The notes under the pieces: model-generated
Told to the model about the DNA's origin: nothing
Database searches by the model: none
The model's input: only the letters and a program-made list of their open reading frames with translations
Shown: positions 21,634 to 33,038 of the stretch, one piece after another
Numbering within the stretch: the first letter of the stretch is position 1
Layout of the letters: the number at the start of each line of letters is the position of its first letter
Position numbers and translations under genes: made by a program
From: Tetracladium setigerum
Lineage: Eukaryota > Ascomycota > Leotiomycetes > Helotiales
DNA length: 64,000 nt
Assembly (NCBI GenBank): GCA_031472005.1
Contig: PZJY01000006.1
Span: 372,001 to 436,000, forward strand
Direction: 5' to 3'

Positions 21634-21762
21634 CTACCAATCAGCGAACGGCCATTGCCTGTGAAAAAATAGAACCAGAAGACCTAGGAGAAACCAATTT
21701 TCTAAAGATCCGACAGAGACATAGAAGACCCAGATCAGAATCAGAGTTTCGAAAGGGTTCAT
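21634..21762 (-). CDS. Possible 42-residue membrane protein
   Basis: The ATG at 21762 follows a strongly CA-rich leader (CACACCCACAACACACCCC...) ending AACCTCCAAAATG, the same kind of leader as the gene at 20955. The product (MNPFETLILIWVFYVSVGSL then WFLLGLLVLFFHRQWPFADW) is almost entirely hydrophobic with one or two membrane spans. Its small size makes chance possible. The leader is the main support. No family is recognised. Confidence 0.35.
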   Translation of the reverse strand: MNPFETLILIWVFYVSVGSLENWFLLGLLVLFFHRQWPFADW

Positions 21763-22328
21763 TTTGGAGGTTTGAAAAGTGATTTTGGGGAGGGGGGTGT
21801 GTTGTGGGTGTGGGTGTGTGATGAGAGCTGATGCGTTGGGTCGGGTTGCCTGATTGGGGCTGGGAAGGTTGGAGTGGAGCTGACTTGTATGGAAATTTGC
21901 TGATGATGACTTTGGCGGGTTGAGAGGAGACGAGGAAGTTGGTGGGAATGAGGGACAAGGAGGTTGGTTACAGAAAGGGGGAACACAACGGTGGTTGTTA
22001 AAATGTCTCAAGTGAGTGAAGAAGTGTCGTGAATGGTATCATTATTTGTTTCATCTTTTGTTCTCTTGTGTTTTGCTTCGCGTATAAAATGTGTGAGAGT
22101 TTTCCTGTAGTTTCTCCCATAGTCTCTTTCTGTGTTCCAAATTCTTTCTGCAACGTTCTAGTTGCGACAACAGTGAGATTCAGATTTTTTGTAGTCCTTT
22201 GACATCCAGTCGCAAGGATAAGCACACTAGCTAGATTTTGGATGACAAATACCAAGGTAGAGAATATCTATGGCATTTCATCTGCCGCTGCGGATTCATA
22301 ACTCTGGTTTGCACTCTCGATTTCTACC
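21763..22328. other. Intergenic region
   Basis: Holds the CA-rich leader of the 42-residue ORF (about 21763-22020). No further gene is seen. Confidence 0.35.
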
Positions 22329-22812
22329 CTAATTCTGATTTAAACCCTCCATCACATCGATCCCGCAAAGTGTTTCGCATAAAAATATTAAAGAGTAGAC
22401 TGCATCTGTTCTGATTTGCCACATGTCGCCGACGAGGCGAAGCATGATCATAATGTGATCGAGAGCCAGTTGAGCCGCAAAGAGGGTGTTGAACTTTAAT
22501 ATGGCTTCCAAAAGATTGTATTGAACTCTCATAGTTGCTGGTTTCAAGATTTTCCACATGCCACCGGTCTCCTCTTTGACGATGGTGGCACCAGTCTGGG
22601 TCATATAATCGCCAGAGCGAGCTTAGTGCTTTTATTTTCGCTATCAAGCTCTTCTTGAATCTTCTTGTCACTGTTACATGCGAATTTCGCGCGTCCCTGT
22701 ATTCAACTTGATGACCTCGATCGCAGTAGGGGATGACATGGCAGGCTTGGCACCGAGAGAGCTTCTCCTTGCTGCCGCACATTGGGCATTGCTTCTTGAG
22801 TGAGAAGCTCAT
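22329..22812 (-). CDS. MYND zinc-finger protein, two 1-base breaks
   Basis: The ATG at 22812 starts MSFSLKKQCPMCGSKEKLSR with the MYND Cys pairs CPMC and CQAC...YC...HQ. The frame breaks at the TTT at 22685-22687 (minus-strand AAA) and again just before GDYMTQTG (about 22607-22612, GG). One extra base at each site restores the last MYND ligands (DARKFAC), a KKIQEEL helix and the GDYMT...ETGGMWKIL...NLLEAIL region typical of fungal MYND proteins whose C-terminal part tracks the same frame to the stop at 22329. The repaired length is about 161 residues. MYND fingers bind Pro-rich partners. The specific function is unknown. True pseudogenisation is possible, but both breaks match the window-wide homopolymer pattern. 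Confidence 0.6.
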
Positions 22813-23781
22813 AATAACTGATATTGGTTTCTTTTGGGTGAATTTATTCGGCGTATCAGTCAATTGACGGGAGATGGTCGTTGTTTGAGATGATGACTTA
22901 TGAGTCGAGAAATAGCTATTGCTAGTTAGCAAAAATATTCCAAAGACAATTTTGTTAAAGAAATTTTCAACGAGGCATATGCTTGATTCTATATTCTAGG
23001 GAGATAGGTAGTGTTACGTCGTCATACATGTTGAAGATCTATTCTTGGTTGTTTGATTTTCTGTTATTAATCGTTTAAGTGGACGGGTGATGTTCATGCA
23101 AACATTCCGTCCACCTTTGCTTTGCCCACCATCTCCTTTCCTTCCACTTCTTTTCGTTGCATGTCCACATTTGAAAGGGCTGATTTTGTGAAAAGCTTAA
23201 AAATGCTGAGCGTTGCTTGTCATGGATGGTTGATTTTGACCTGCACTTCGTCTTTTAATTTGGGTCGCGTTTCAAGATTTGATGGCAGTGGGGGTAGTTC
23301 GCCATTTGCATGTGTCTCTCCCACTTGTTCATCTCTTCTATCTACCGAGGACGGCGACTCCGTCTAGCTAGCGCATATTTCAAATGCAATTGTTGTCATT
23401 GCTCTGTGGACATAAAGTAGTCTCCACAAAGCTTGAGAGGCTCTGCTAAGCCTCGGCAGATGTAGTTCGTAGCTTTCCATCGAAATGCTCCAATGGGAAG
23501 TGATGGGTTGCCAACTCACAACTTCTGGTGGACGCGGCTGACGAAACTTAACTGTTCAGATATTGTGGCGTTGATGAAAGACGTTGGATTATGGGGTTCG
23601 AAGATGGCAGTTGGCAATATGAAATCCTTGGAGGTTCTTGGGATGAAAGGTATAAAGAAGTCGAAGCAGAAGGTTGAACATACTTCTAATTCATCATCAC
23701 TCATCTCACTCATCTCACTCCCATCTCTCGCTATACATCTTTTCTCTCGATCTTACTATTCCAATATCTCAATCTCCAACC
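22813..23781. other. Intergenic region upstream of dioxygenase
   Basis: No supported gene. The last ~100 bp (23680-23781, TCATCATCACTCATCTCACTC...) is a CT/CA-rich leader for the dioxygenase. Confidence 0.4.
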
Positions 23782-24986
23782 ATGGTTTACGTTTCCAAAC
23801 TAGCTACTTCCGTAGCAGCAGCTTGCCTTCTCAGCTCTGCCATTGCCCATCCAGGAGAGCATCATGATCACCAGCAAATCAAGCGTGAGATCATTGCTCG
23901 CAACCAAATGGCCAGAGCAGCCAAAACATCTCTTAACGCATGTGCCGACACCGTCGAGGCTCGCAACCTCAACAAACGTTCCGTAGCCCGCCGCGCTGCA
24001 ATCGCCAAAGATATCAGAGCGAAACGCAACATCCAGACCAGTAAGCCTATCTCCCAAGAACAAAATCCTCTCAAAACTAATCTATGTGTAACAGAGGCAA
24101 AGAAGTTCAGACGAGACCTTGCCACGCTTGAAACATACGAAGCTATCAACCACAACAAAACCGGCATTGTTGACTACACCATCGACACGGATTCCGCAAC
24201 TATCTTCAGCGCCAATACCTCCTGCATTCTCGCTCCTGAAAACACAGACGGTCCCTACTACGTCACTGGCGAATTGATCCGTAAGAACGTCACTGAAGGC
24301 GAGCCAGGTATTCCTCTCTACCTCGAAATCCAATATATCGACATCACCACCTGCCTTCCAGTACCTGAAATCTACGTCGATATCTGGAACTGCAATTCTA
24401 CTGGTTACTACTCTGGTGTGGTTGCCACTGGAAATGAAGTCGGCTGGGACACCACCTTCTTGCGAGGTATCCAAGAATCCGATTCCGAGGGTGTTGTTTC
24501 CTTCGAGACTATTTTCCCCGGTCATTATGAAGGTCGTGCTATCCACACTCATTTACTTTCCCACTCCAATGTAACATTGATGGAAACGGCACCATCCAAG
24601 GCGGCGCCGTATCGCACATCGGCCAACTGTTCTGGAACGAGGAATTGCGCACTGCAGTTGAAGCTACATATCCATACAACACCAACACACAGGCCGTCAC
24701 ATCAAATGCAGATGATATGTGGTCGATTGTGCAAGCCGGTACTACATACGATCCGTTCCCAGAGTATATGTATCTTGGTGAGGATATCGAGGATGGCTTG
24801 TTGGCTTGGATTCAGATTGGTATCAACACGACTTTGGACGTGAGTGATACAGATTATTACAGCGTTGCTGCTGTCTTGCAGGCTGATGGAGGTCATTCTA
24901 CCGGCAATTCTGTTGGTGGGGGTGGTGAGGGTGGACCAGGTGGGAATGGAACGTTCCCAGGAAATGGAACTGCTCCTCCAGTCTAG
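23782..24986 (+). CDS. Secreted intradiol ring-cleavage dioxygenase-like protein, 1-base break
   Basis: Exons 23782-24040 and 24095-24986. The N-terminus (KLATSVAAACLLSSAIAHPG) is a signal peptide, followed by a His-rich and Lys/Arg-rich propeptide-like region. The core has TDGPYYVTGELIR, TTCLPVPEIYVDIWNCNSTG and FPGHYEGRAIHTH, which contain the expected iron ligands Tyr, Tyr, His, His. The tail is Gly/Asn-rich. Such fungal extracellular dioxygenases are related to catechol 1,2-dioxygenases and may open aromatic diols. The frame breaks near 24580 (TTGATGG, TTGAATGG expected). One added A gives LNGNGTIQGG and an open frame to the stop (383 residues). The 54-nt intron is a multiple of three and stop-free. 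Confidence 0.85.
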
Positions 24987-25484
24987 AGGTCTGCAGGTGC
25001 GATTTTCCAGGAAGGTTGTAAAATAGCTGGTTGGAGATGAAGAGACGGGCTGATTCTCACTTTTTCTTTTGTACATATATACAAGTGTTCTATTAAAGAT
25101 GAGAGGACAGAATCAGCAATCTAGAGAATGCAAATGTCAAGAGCAAGTGTGGCGCAAGATGTAAAAGAGGCATGGTTTTAAAAGTGAAATCTTCAAATTC
25201 ATTCTTCCACATTAAACTTTTGAATTGTGGAAACTACTTCCCCAAAAATTGATCTATCAGAAGAGGCAATTAGTCATATCTAAGCATATAAAGAACAATC
25301 CCAGCTCAACCGTCTCGCGCATTCTCCAAAAATGACAGTATGTGCTATTATTACATGTAGATCGTCGTCTCCCAATCAACAGCGCCCTTCATTAATTGCA
25401 AAACCAAAGTACGCTTGTTTCCCAGAATAAAAACGACCAGATAAATACAAGCAGAGTTATAACTGATAAGATTAGATCAGATCA
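24987..25484. other. Intergenic region, dioxygenase 3' UTR
   Basis: No open frame of note. Sequence becomes increasingly AT-rich towards the foldback element at 25485. Confidence 0.4.
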
Positions 25485-25598
25485 AGTGTTCTTAATCAAA
25501 TCAAATCAGATATAAAAGCTATTAATCTAATTTAATCAATGATTAGTTAATTAGATTAGATTAATAATCTGATTAACTGATTAATTTGTGAGAACACT
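25485..25598. mobile_element. AT-rich foldback (MITE-like) element
   Basis: The 114-bp segment begins AGTGTTCT and ends AGAACACT, an exact 8-bp inverted pair. The inverted similarity continues inward with small gaps (AATCAAATCAAATCAGAT and CTATTAATCTAAT against the reversed other end). The interior is almost only A/T with repeated AATC/GATT. Size and structure fit a miniature inverted-repeat element or a decayed foldback. No clear target-site duplication is visible. Confidence 0.45.
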
Positions 25599-25649
25599 GT
25601 GTAGAAGTAAGTAATTATACTATTGTTAACGATATAATAACAGCGTCGT

Positions 25650-25914
25650 TATTAAACTCTTCGGGGATGCCCTCCTCTAAGCGTAAAAATTGTAAAATTT
25701 CCGAGGATAATAAGGCTATAACGAGTGTAAAGGATATAAAGAGTATAAGAGATACGATAAGTGTAAAGAGTATATCGAGTATGAGGGATATTAAGTGCAC
25801 GAGTGGTACGATAAGTGTAAGAGATATAAGGAGTGCGCGGGGTATACGAAATATAAAAAGCGTGTGGTTCGAGATGCGTGTTCCGGTTTCTGGGGCTTAG
25901 CAGTGGAGGAATGA
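25650..25914 (+). pseudogene. Relic of a Tyr/Lys/Cys-repeat ORF
   Basis: From 25714 to 25914 one frame reads a repetitive peptide built of YKEY, YDKCK and YKEC-like units, ending CSGFWGLAVEE and a stop, with one internal TAA at 25792-25794 after GGATAT. TAA could be a mutated CAA. Immediately upstream two TAA codons and a frame change separate it from a start-like MPSSKRKNCK at 25667. DNA shows a degenerate repeat of GATAAGTGTAAAGAG. It looks like a C-to-T-damaged copy of a repetitive gene or transposon ORF. The family is not known to me. Confidence 0.4.
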
Positions 25915-26622
25915 TCTCCCTCAAGAGTTACCTACATCATATCACACATGGTATATAAACATCCACCTACACAGTACAGACGGTACTGCACAATCTAGAC
26001 CCAGTTCTCCTCTCCCACACCCCCGAAACTCAAAACCCAAACTTTCCCACCAGAAACCTTGACCGTAACCCACCAAATTCCAATCAAACAAACTATTCGT
26101 CTTCAAGAGGCTTTCCAGCATTGCATGTGACCTTTCGACTTTGTGTGGATGATCGTGGAGGGGCCTACATACGCTATAGCAGAAATCATAAGCGACGCGA
26201 CCTATTCAAACCCGTTTATGCATGTCACGTATGATCTATGTATCCGGTCTGAGCTTTCTTATGCCCCTCATTATTTGCAGACATTATCATATTACGGCTT
26301 GGCTATTGATGGGTGATGCGAGTCCGAAGCAATTCGGCAAACTTTCGCTCAGCTAGTGTGGGATTTTATGTTGCAAGGGGGCTGTGAAGGGGACGGGCGA
26401 TTATTCTCGCTTAGCTATGTTAATGATACTCTACCCTGCCTTTACCTTTAACGTCAAAGGCTGCATGATTTTGGATTGAGCAAGTATGAGCTGGCTTTAT
26501 GTTTTAACTAAACCATCTCATGACGCTCTGTTTTCTTGCGAGCAATACATTGCAGCCGCACAATCCACTTGATATAACCGTTCAATACACGTCATTGATC
26601 CTTCCTCCAACGCATACTCAAA
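25915..26622. other. Intergenic region 3' of ABC transporter
   Basis: No supported gene is seen. The final portion is likely ABC transporter 3' UTR. Confidence 0.4.
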
Positions 26623-29600
26623 TCAAACACCCCCAACGATCCCCGACTGTCTCGCAACATTCATAAAGATCTCCTCCAGCGTCGGTCCGTGGATCGTGTA
26701 ATCCGAGAAGACCCTCGTGCTGTTCTGCACCGCCGCACTGCTACCACCAGCAGCTCCAGCACCACCGCTCTTACTTCCCGCAGCCCCAAGATCACCCGCT
26801 GAATCATCCTCCCCTTCCTCGTCTCTAACAACATCTCCCTTCAACCTCTCCATGACTTTCATGATACTGCCTAACGCACGCTTATCATGAGGCAGCCCGA
26901 AGCTCACCTGCCCATGCGCGTCCTCGTAATTGCTAACCATGTCTGCAAACTCCCTCTTCACAACTGCCTCCACCTCCTTTGCGTCACTCTCCAGCTCCCT
27001 AACCGCACGAATCATATACTTACCGCCGTGACTAGCTTGAAGTGAAGTCAGCGTGCCCGTAGCAAGCATCTTCGTCCCCATGATCGCGACGTTGGTGGCC
27101 AGCGCTTCCGCTTCCTCCATGGAGTGCGTGGTGAGCAGGATCGCGCGGTTGGCGGAGATGTCTTTCAGTGCGCGCCAGAGGATACGTTTTGCGCCTGCGT
27201 CTTGGCCCGTGGAGGGCTCATCGAGAAGGAGGACACGAGGGTTGCCTGGCATCGTTAGCATTTTCTTCCTCTATTGGGAACTTGGGGGGTTGACTTACCG
27301 AGAAGAGCAATGGCAACAGAGAGCTTTCGCTTAGTGCCACCACTGAGCGCTGCTACGCGGAAGTCTTCATAGCTGGTGATGTTCAGCGCGTTGAGGACTT
27401 TGTCGACGTTGCCTTCGACATTTCTGAGGCCTTTGACGGTGGCGTAGAAGCGGAGTGTTTGTCGGACAGTCAGGTTGTCTACTGCATCGTCTTGAGGGCA
27501 GACCTATCAAGTAATTTAGTAATTAAGCTAGGAGATGTCATCGGTATCACTTACTCCCATTTGAATCCTAGCCTTTTGTACGTTCCTCAAAACCGATGTT
27601 CCGTCAAGGAAAATATCACCAAAGTTTGGTGTGAGCTCGCCCCGGATCATGTTAACCACCGTGGTCTTTCCAGCACCATTGCCCCCAAGAAGAGCCAGAG
27701 TCTCGTTTGGCGAGATGTTAAAGGAGACATTCTCCACAGCAAAGGTCTTCCCGAAGTACTTGCTAATGCTCTTGACCTGGAGAATTTCGTTCTGAGCCTG
27801 GATAACATCTGCGCCGACGTTTTTCTCCGTCTCAACAACAGGGCCGGATGGCTGTCCGCCATCTTCGACATGGTAATGAAGGCGACTGGGAGTGCCTCGG
27901 TGTGTGATGTGGCGACGAATGAAGTCTTTGCTTCCGTATTCGTAGATCCCTAATATAGCGGCCAGGAAGATGATCTGGATGATTAGATTGGCGTATGGGC
28001 TTCCATAGCGATTGTATGACATGGGATTAGACACATCAGCATCCGCAAATTGTCCACAGAGTACGCCAAAGGTGTTTGCCGCAACCCAGATACCTCCTAA
28101 ACAGCGTCATCAGTCAGAAAATGCGTATCGGATAGATATATATTGTCCACCGAAGCTCATATCCCGGGGAAGATAATCCACTCACGTCCAAGATTTGCTG
28201 CTGGAACCAACAACCCTATTGTATATTGCAGGAGAGAGTATGTCGCATGCCTGGTGTCAAGATTGCCAGCCGCTTCTACGATGACATAGGCAACCAAGTA
28301 AATGACGAACAGGACGATGTGAACACCTGCCGCGACGGCAAAGATTGCTTTCTTGATGAAGAGCGAAAGAACATAAGTTCCAAGGTAGGTGGCGATGCCA
28401 AAGAGAATGAAGATGCCCAATAAGTAAGTTTCTTGGTAGTAGAGCACCTTTGCAATGGGACTGGCGTACATTGCGGCCCACACGATGATGGACTGAACAA
28501 CGATGAATTGAGTCTAGAAGATTTGGAGTCAGTGCTTGTATTCATGGGATAGTCGTTTGTGTTTATTTCCCACCACTACATGTGTTTGGTCAAAGAATGT
28601 TGCACTTACATCGAACAGAAGATAACCCAACCACAGAGCTGCAGGTGAAACCCCATTGCAGTATTGCAAAGCTCGAACGTTGTTGACTTTCTCGTAGGCT
28701 GGGTAGATACCCGCAATCGAAACGCTTGCTACGAATGCTAGTACGACTAAAACTGCCACGGGCATGTGACGGAAGTCAACGTCGACAGTAGGTGCTCGCT
28801 GAACACTTGTTAGAGGTATCGTCGAATCAGAGGTGTGTAGCTTACCATTGAGAGAAGCTGTGTAGACACAGTCCTGGCACTATTCGGGGCAGTCGCCTCC
28901 GCTAACCTGTTCGTGACTAGATTGAAAACTGGCACAAACGAAATAGCTGACCATATTTGACTCTCGGCTTGATGGTAGATGATCGCGGTCTCGGGCGTTG
29001 GGGCGAATATGCCGAATCCGTAGAAACCGCTCCCAGAATAGTTCGTAATGGAGAATTCCAGGGCGCTCAGATCTGGAACGAAGAGTCGCAAACCTAATGC
29101 GACCTCGGCCGTCGAGGGCTCATTTGGGTCAATCTCAGGCTCAATGTACTCACCATCGACATAGACCATCTGATGCCTGCTATCGTAAATGTATGGAAGT
29201 ATGGTATCCAGATAAACTTCTGCTTGAACGTCTGTATCCCATTGTGATTGCGGCCCGACAATAGCTAAGGGTCTATCATCATAGGTGTAGAATGAAGGCG
29301 TGTATGGATATCTGAAGGCTGGATATCCTGGGAACCAGTCGCTCTGTTCTTTTTCATTTGGCGCTCTGAGAGCTTGAACATTCATTTCACAAGTCTTCAG
29401 TGGTTTGAATAAATGCAGAAATGAGGCAATGGTGCCAGTAGCGACTATGAATCATAAAATTAGCGTGTGATATGGACGAGTGCACGTTGGGTGCAAGGTT
29501 TACAAGGTGACTTACTTATAGGAATCATCAAGTTGATTCCGTACGAGATCCATCCAGATTTGGAGGTCAGGAGAACGTATCTCTTGACGAAAAGGGCACG

Positions 29601-32301
29601 AACTTGCCTCAAAAATCCAATACCCCTTCCTACGTCAAGGTCAATGTCGATCTGGTTCTCTTCCTCCAGAGAAAAGATTTTCTCGTCAACCACATTGCCT
29701 GTTTCGACCTCTCCAACGAAACCATCTCCACCTTGAGCATGGATCGTGGTATCGGCTGTGACCTTGAGGAAGACTTGTTCCAGAGTAGGAAAGACCACAT
29801 TGTAGGTGTGGTCATTATCTAGGGCTTCGAGTTCATGAAGTTTCCTTGTTGCTTCAGCAGAATTGGTTGTCCTCCAGACCATCTCATCATCCTGGTTGCT
29901 TCGAATGAGGTAGCTGTCTCCATAACGAGCTTTCAATGTTGTTCCAGGACCCTCACATACGAGTTTACCCTTGTAGACAATGACAACATGATCAGCCAAG
30001 ACATCCGCCTACTGAAATTAGCTCTTACGGTATATGGTTTGATTTGGAATACTTGCCTCGTCAAGGAAATGCGTCGTGATAAGAATTGTTCGACGAGATT
30101 GACAATTTTGGACGACGTCCCAGATGTTCCGTCTTGAAAGGGGATCCTGAAGAATCTTCAGAACAATTTGAGAATTCGGAGTTGGAAAGAGCTTACCAGA
30201 CCGCTGCTTGCCTCGTCAATACAGACGACCTTTGACCCGCCAGCGAAGGAAATGGCAAGCTGCAACTTTCTCATCTGTCCACCAGACAAAGTGTTCGCTG
30301 GAGCATCGATCTTCTCCAACAAATCGCATTCGGCAATCACATCGTCGTCATCAATTGCTGTTTCGGCGGCGGCAGTCTTCAACTCTCTCCAGATCTTGAT
30401 GTGTTGGCGTACAGTGAGTCCGGTCCAGAAGACATTGTGCTGCGGACACTGGCCAAATACCACACCATCTTCATTGAGCTCAAGTCGCGACCCTGCATCC
30501 ATCTGAACCATTCCGGCGACACATTTGAGCGTGGTTGTCTTGCCACCTCCGTTAGGTCCAAGGAGAAATGTTACTGATCCTTTCTTGACTTCGAGATTCA
30601 GGTTGTCGACGGCAACAACGGATTTTTTCGCTCTTGAGAATGGCCAATACCAGCGACGCTTTGCATAGCTATTGAATTGCGAAGTTAGCCAGTGCCAGAG
30701 TGGGCGCAGAAGGCCAACGCATCAGACGCGTGCACCGAAGTCCTCCTATTCAGATAGCTTGTCTAGCAGCCAAGAAAGAGGGAACTTACTAAGTCTTCGA
30801 CAACCCCGTACACCTCACAGCCACATCCGACGAGGCCTCGATCGTCTCAAAATCTCTGGTGATTCCCCAGACGAACTTTTCGACACAATACGCCGCGAGA
30901 GAATACACCACAATCTGCGTAAGGAAGAACACAATGTACAAGTACCCATCCATCTGCTGTACCTTTTTCTTGGGCTCATCGGGATCACGAGGTACAGTAG
31001 CTAGTCCAAAGCCTTTGTAGTTGGACTCCCGCATAGCGATGTCCTGAATGAGGGTCGCCCATGTGCACGGAGGGAAGATTGCAGAAAGTGCGAGGATCTG
31101 AGCTCTTGGGTCTCGCACTGTTAGGGTGGCAGCTAGAGTGACAAGAGCAAGGGCAAAGGAGAGAGTTGAGGTGTACAGGCCGGCGAGATTGGCTTTACCG
31201 AAGAAAGAGGCGAGGAAATGCGTGGAAGCAATGAACGATGCTCCAGCGAGGAGAGTGAGGAAGATCATCAAGATATCCGAAGTCTTGACAAAGAGCACCT
31301 GAGTCATGGTGATGGAGGAAAACAGGAGTCCGGGGAAGTAAAGTGCGAAGAATGAAAGCATCGTGGAGATGATCCTAGGCACGATAGTGACTTGTTGACT
31401 GCCCATCAGTTCTGCCATGGATGTTTCTCGTTCCTATCGTTCGACATTTAGCATCTTGTCAAATTTTCCGCACGAAGGCAAGACTTACTATAGCAACGAA
31501 AATAGCCAAGTGGTACACCACGCCAATGAGAATCAGAATGAATATCGGGCCAACGAACACCGAGACCAAGGAGACCCAGAAGACGCTTCCCCCTTTGACT
31601 GTAGCACCGCTTTCACCACCGTACCAGTAGTAAACGCTGGGCCCAAATACGCCCTTGATACCATGCGTCGAAGGGCGAGGTGCGTCTGGGAATCCTCCCA
31701 GTGCGGATTCCACAGCCCACTGGAGAGGAAAGATGAAGTTGGTGAGTATGTTGTCTCCAACCTTCCAATTGCCCCACCAGTATCCGTCCGTGTACGACTC
31801 ATCAACGGCGATGTTGTAATGTACATTGGTCGCGTTGAAGGAGCTGAAGACGACGGCAGCGTAGCAATCACTCCTTCCGACTACGGACTGTTTGCAAGTG
31901 TCGAAGAGATCGTTGGGTCCGTCCACGGTAAGAAGGTGCATTTGTTCCATTCCTGGGAGGAGTTTGATGGTGTCCACGACCGGGCTGATGACTTCTGATG
32001 AGGTGCCGTTGAGTACAAAGACCAACTTTGACCTACCCAGAGAGTGCATGGCATCGGAAAGCTCCCGAATGGGTTTTGCTGTTGAAGCGAGTCCAGAATC
32101 GTCCGAGGTGCTGACGCTAGACTGGAGGTACTTCAAGAAGCAGAGAACGAGCGCAGCCACCAAAGGGAAGATCAGGGCGCGGAAAGCAGTCGAGATTGGC
32201 GAGGTGTAGAAAATGAGGAAGTTCTTGCGCGTGAGCGTGATGGTTTGACGGTAGATTCTCTGCCATTGCACAGGCTGGCGGCGTGCCAGCTTCAACTTCA
32301 T
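26623..32301 (-). CDS. Full-size ABC transporter, ABCA (subfamily A) type
   Basis: Eleven exons: 32301-31489, 31433-30790, 30668-30197, 30146-30057, 30008-29516, 29444-28846, 28798-28610, 28513-28186, 28096-27555, 27503-27299, 27245-26623. All phases agree, giving 1665 residues. The order is TMD1 with a large loop after the first span, NBD1 (Walker A GPNGGGKTTT, signature LSGGQMRKLQ, Walker B VVCIDEASSGL), TMD2 again with a large loop, NBD2 (Walker A GGNGAGKTT, signature LSGGTKRKLS, Walker B VLLLDEPSTGQD), and a ~120-residue C-terminal domain. TMD-first order with ERETSMAELM after TMD1 marks subfamily A, whose members move lipids. The intron after exon 4 uses a GC-AG pair (GAG|GCAAGT ... TAG). 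The ATG at 32301 is the first in frame. Confidence 0.93.
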
Positions 32302-32784
32302 TGTGACGGCAGATCTGATCGACCGTGTTGGACTGTTAGTACCAATGTCTAGAGCCAAAGGTTGTAGATATTAGAGTAGACAGTCGATCAGAATGACTGG
32401 ATCCAGAATTTGAAGAAGCTGATTGGCTGCATCAACATATAACAGGCGCGTGCAGAAATGAATGACAGAACAGCGACGAAATGAACTTTTAATAGTCTCA
32501 AGAACGTGAAGCAGAGCAACTTGATAATGAGAAAGCGTCTTTCGGGAAGAGCTTCTTGAGATATCTCCGGAGGCAGCCTGAATACGGCGGTAATAAGTGA
32601 CAACCTCACGGTCTCATTGTTGACATTTTGCGGGCCTGAAAGAACGAGGGATCTCAAAGCGCGAACACTTGTGCCTTTCGTTCTCCAGAGGAGTACGTAT
32701 ACATCGTGGGTTCACCAGATAGATGTATCAGGAAGGCTGTACGAAGTTGGGTAGCTGTGCCGCACACCAACCCATACTCGGTCT
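32302..32784. other. ABC transporter upstream region
   Basis: Upstream of the ATG at 32301. The frame stays open to 32358 without an ATG. No separate gene is supported. A minus-strand open frame at 32657-32388 is hydrophobic but has no leader or domain. Confidence 0.4.
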
Positions 32785-33038
32785 CTCCGCCGGAGGAAAA
32801 GGTGACCATATTTGACACGAGCCACAACGCAATTCCAAGGCATGTTTGTTATTGTACTAAACAACCACTGAATTAAAGTATTAATATCACAGAAAACTTG
32901 CTCATAACTGCACTGGTATATGAAGAAAAGTTCTGCATACTTGGATTTAAAATTTTAGGCCTTGAAGTGGTGCCAAAATGTTGATGTAGTCGTAGTGTAC
33001 CTGTGTCAAAAACGGCCACCTTTTCCTCCGACGGAGGG
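32785..33038. repeat. 34-36-bp inverted repeat pair with CTCCGNCGGAG cores
   Basis: 32785-32818 (CTCCGCCGGAGGAAAAGGTG then ACCATATTTGACAC) is repeated inverted at 33003-33038, with about five differences. The arms enclose ~184 bp of AT-rich sequence. Each arm contains a palindromic CCG/CGG pair of the kind bound by Zn(II)2Cys6 factors. The pair lies about 485 and 705 bp upstream of the ABC transporter ATG. It could be a pair of regulatory sites or the ends of a 254-bp inverted-repeat element. Confidence 0.6.

Noticed and set aside
32388..32657. Upstream exon of the ABC transporter
   Set aside because: No splice sites joining it to 32301 in frame. The ATG at 32301 suits the family start.
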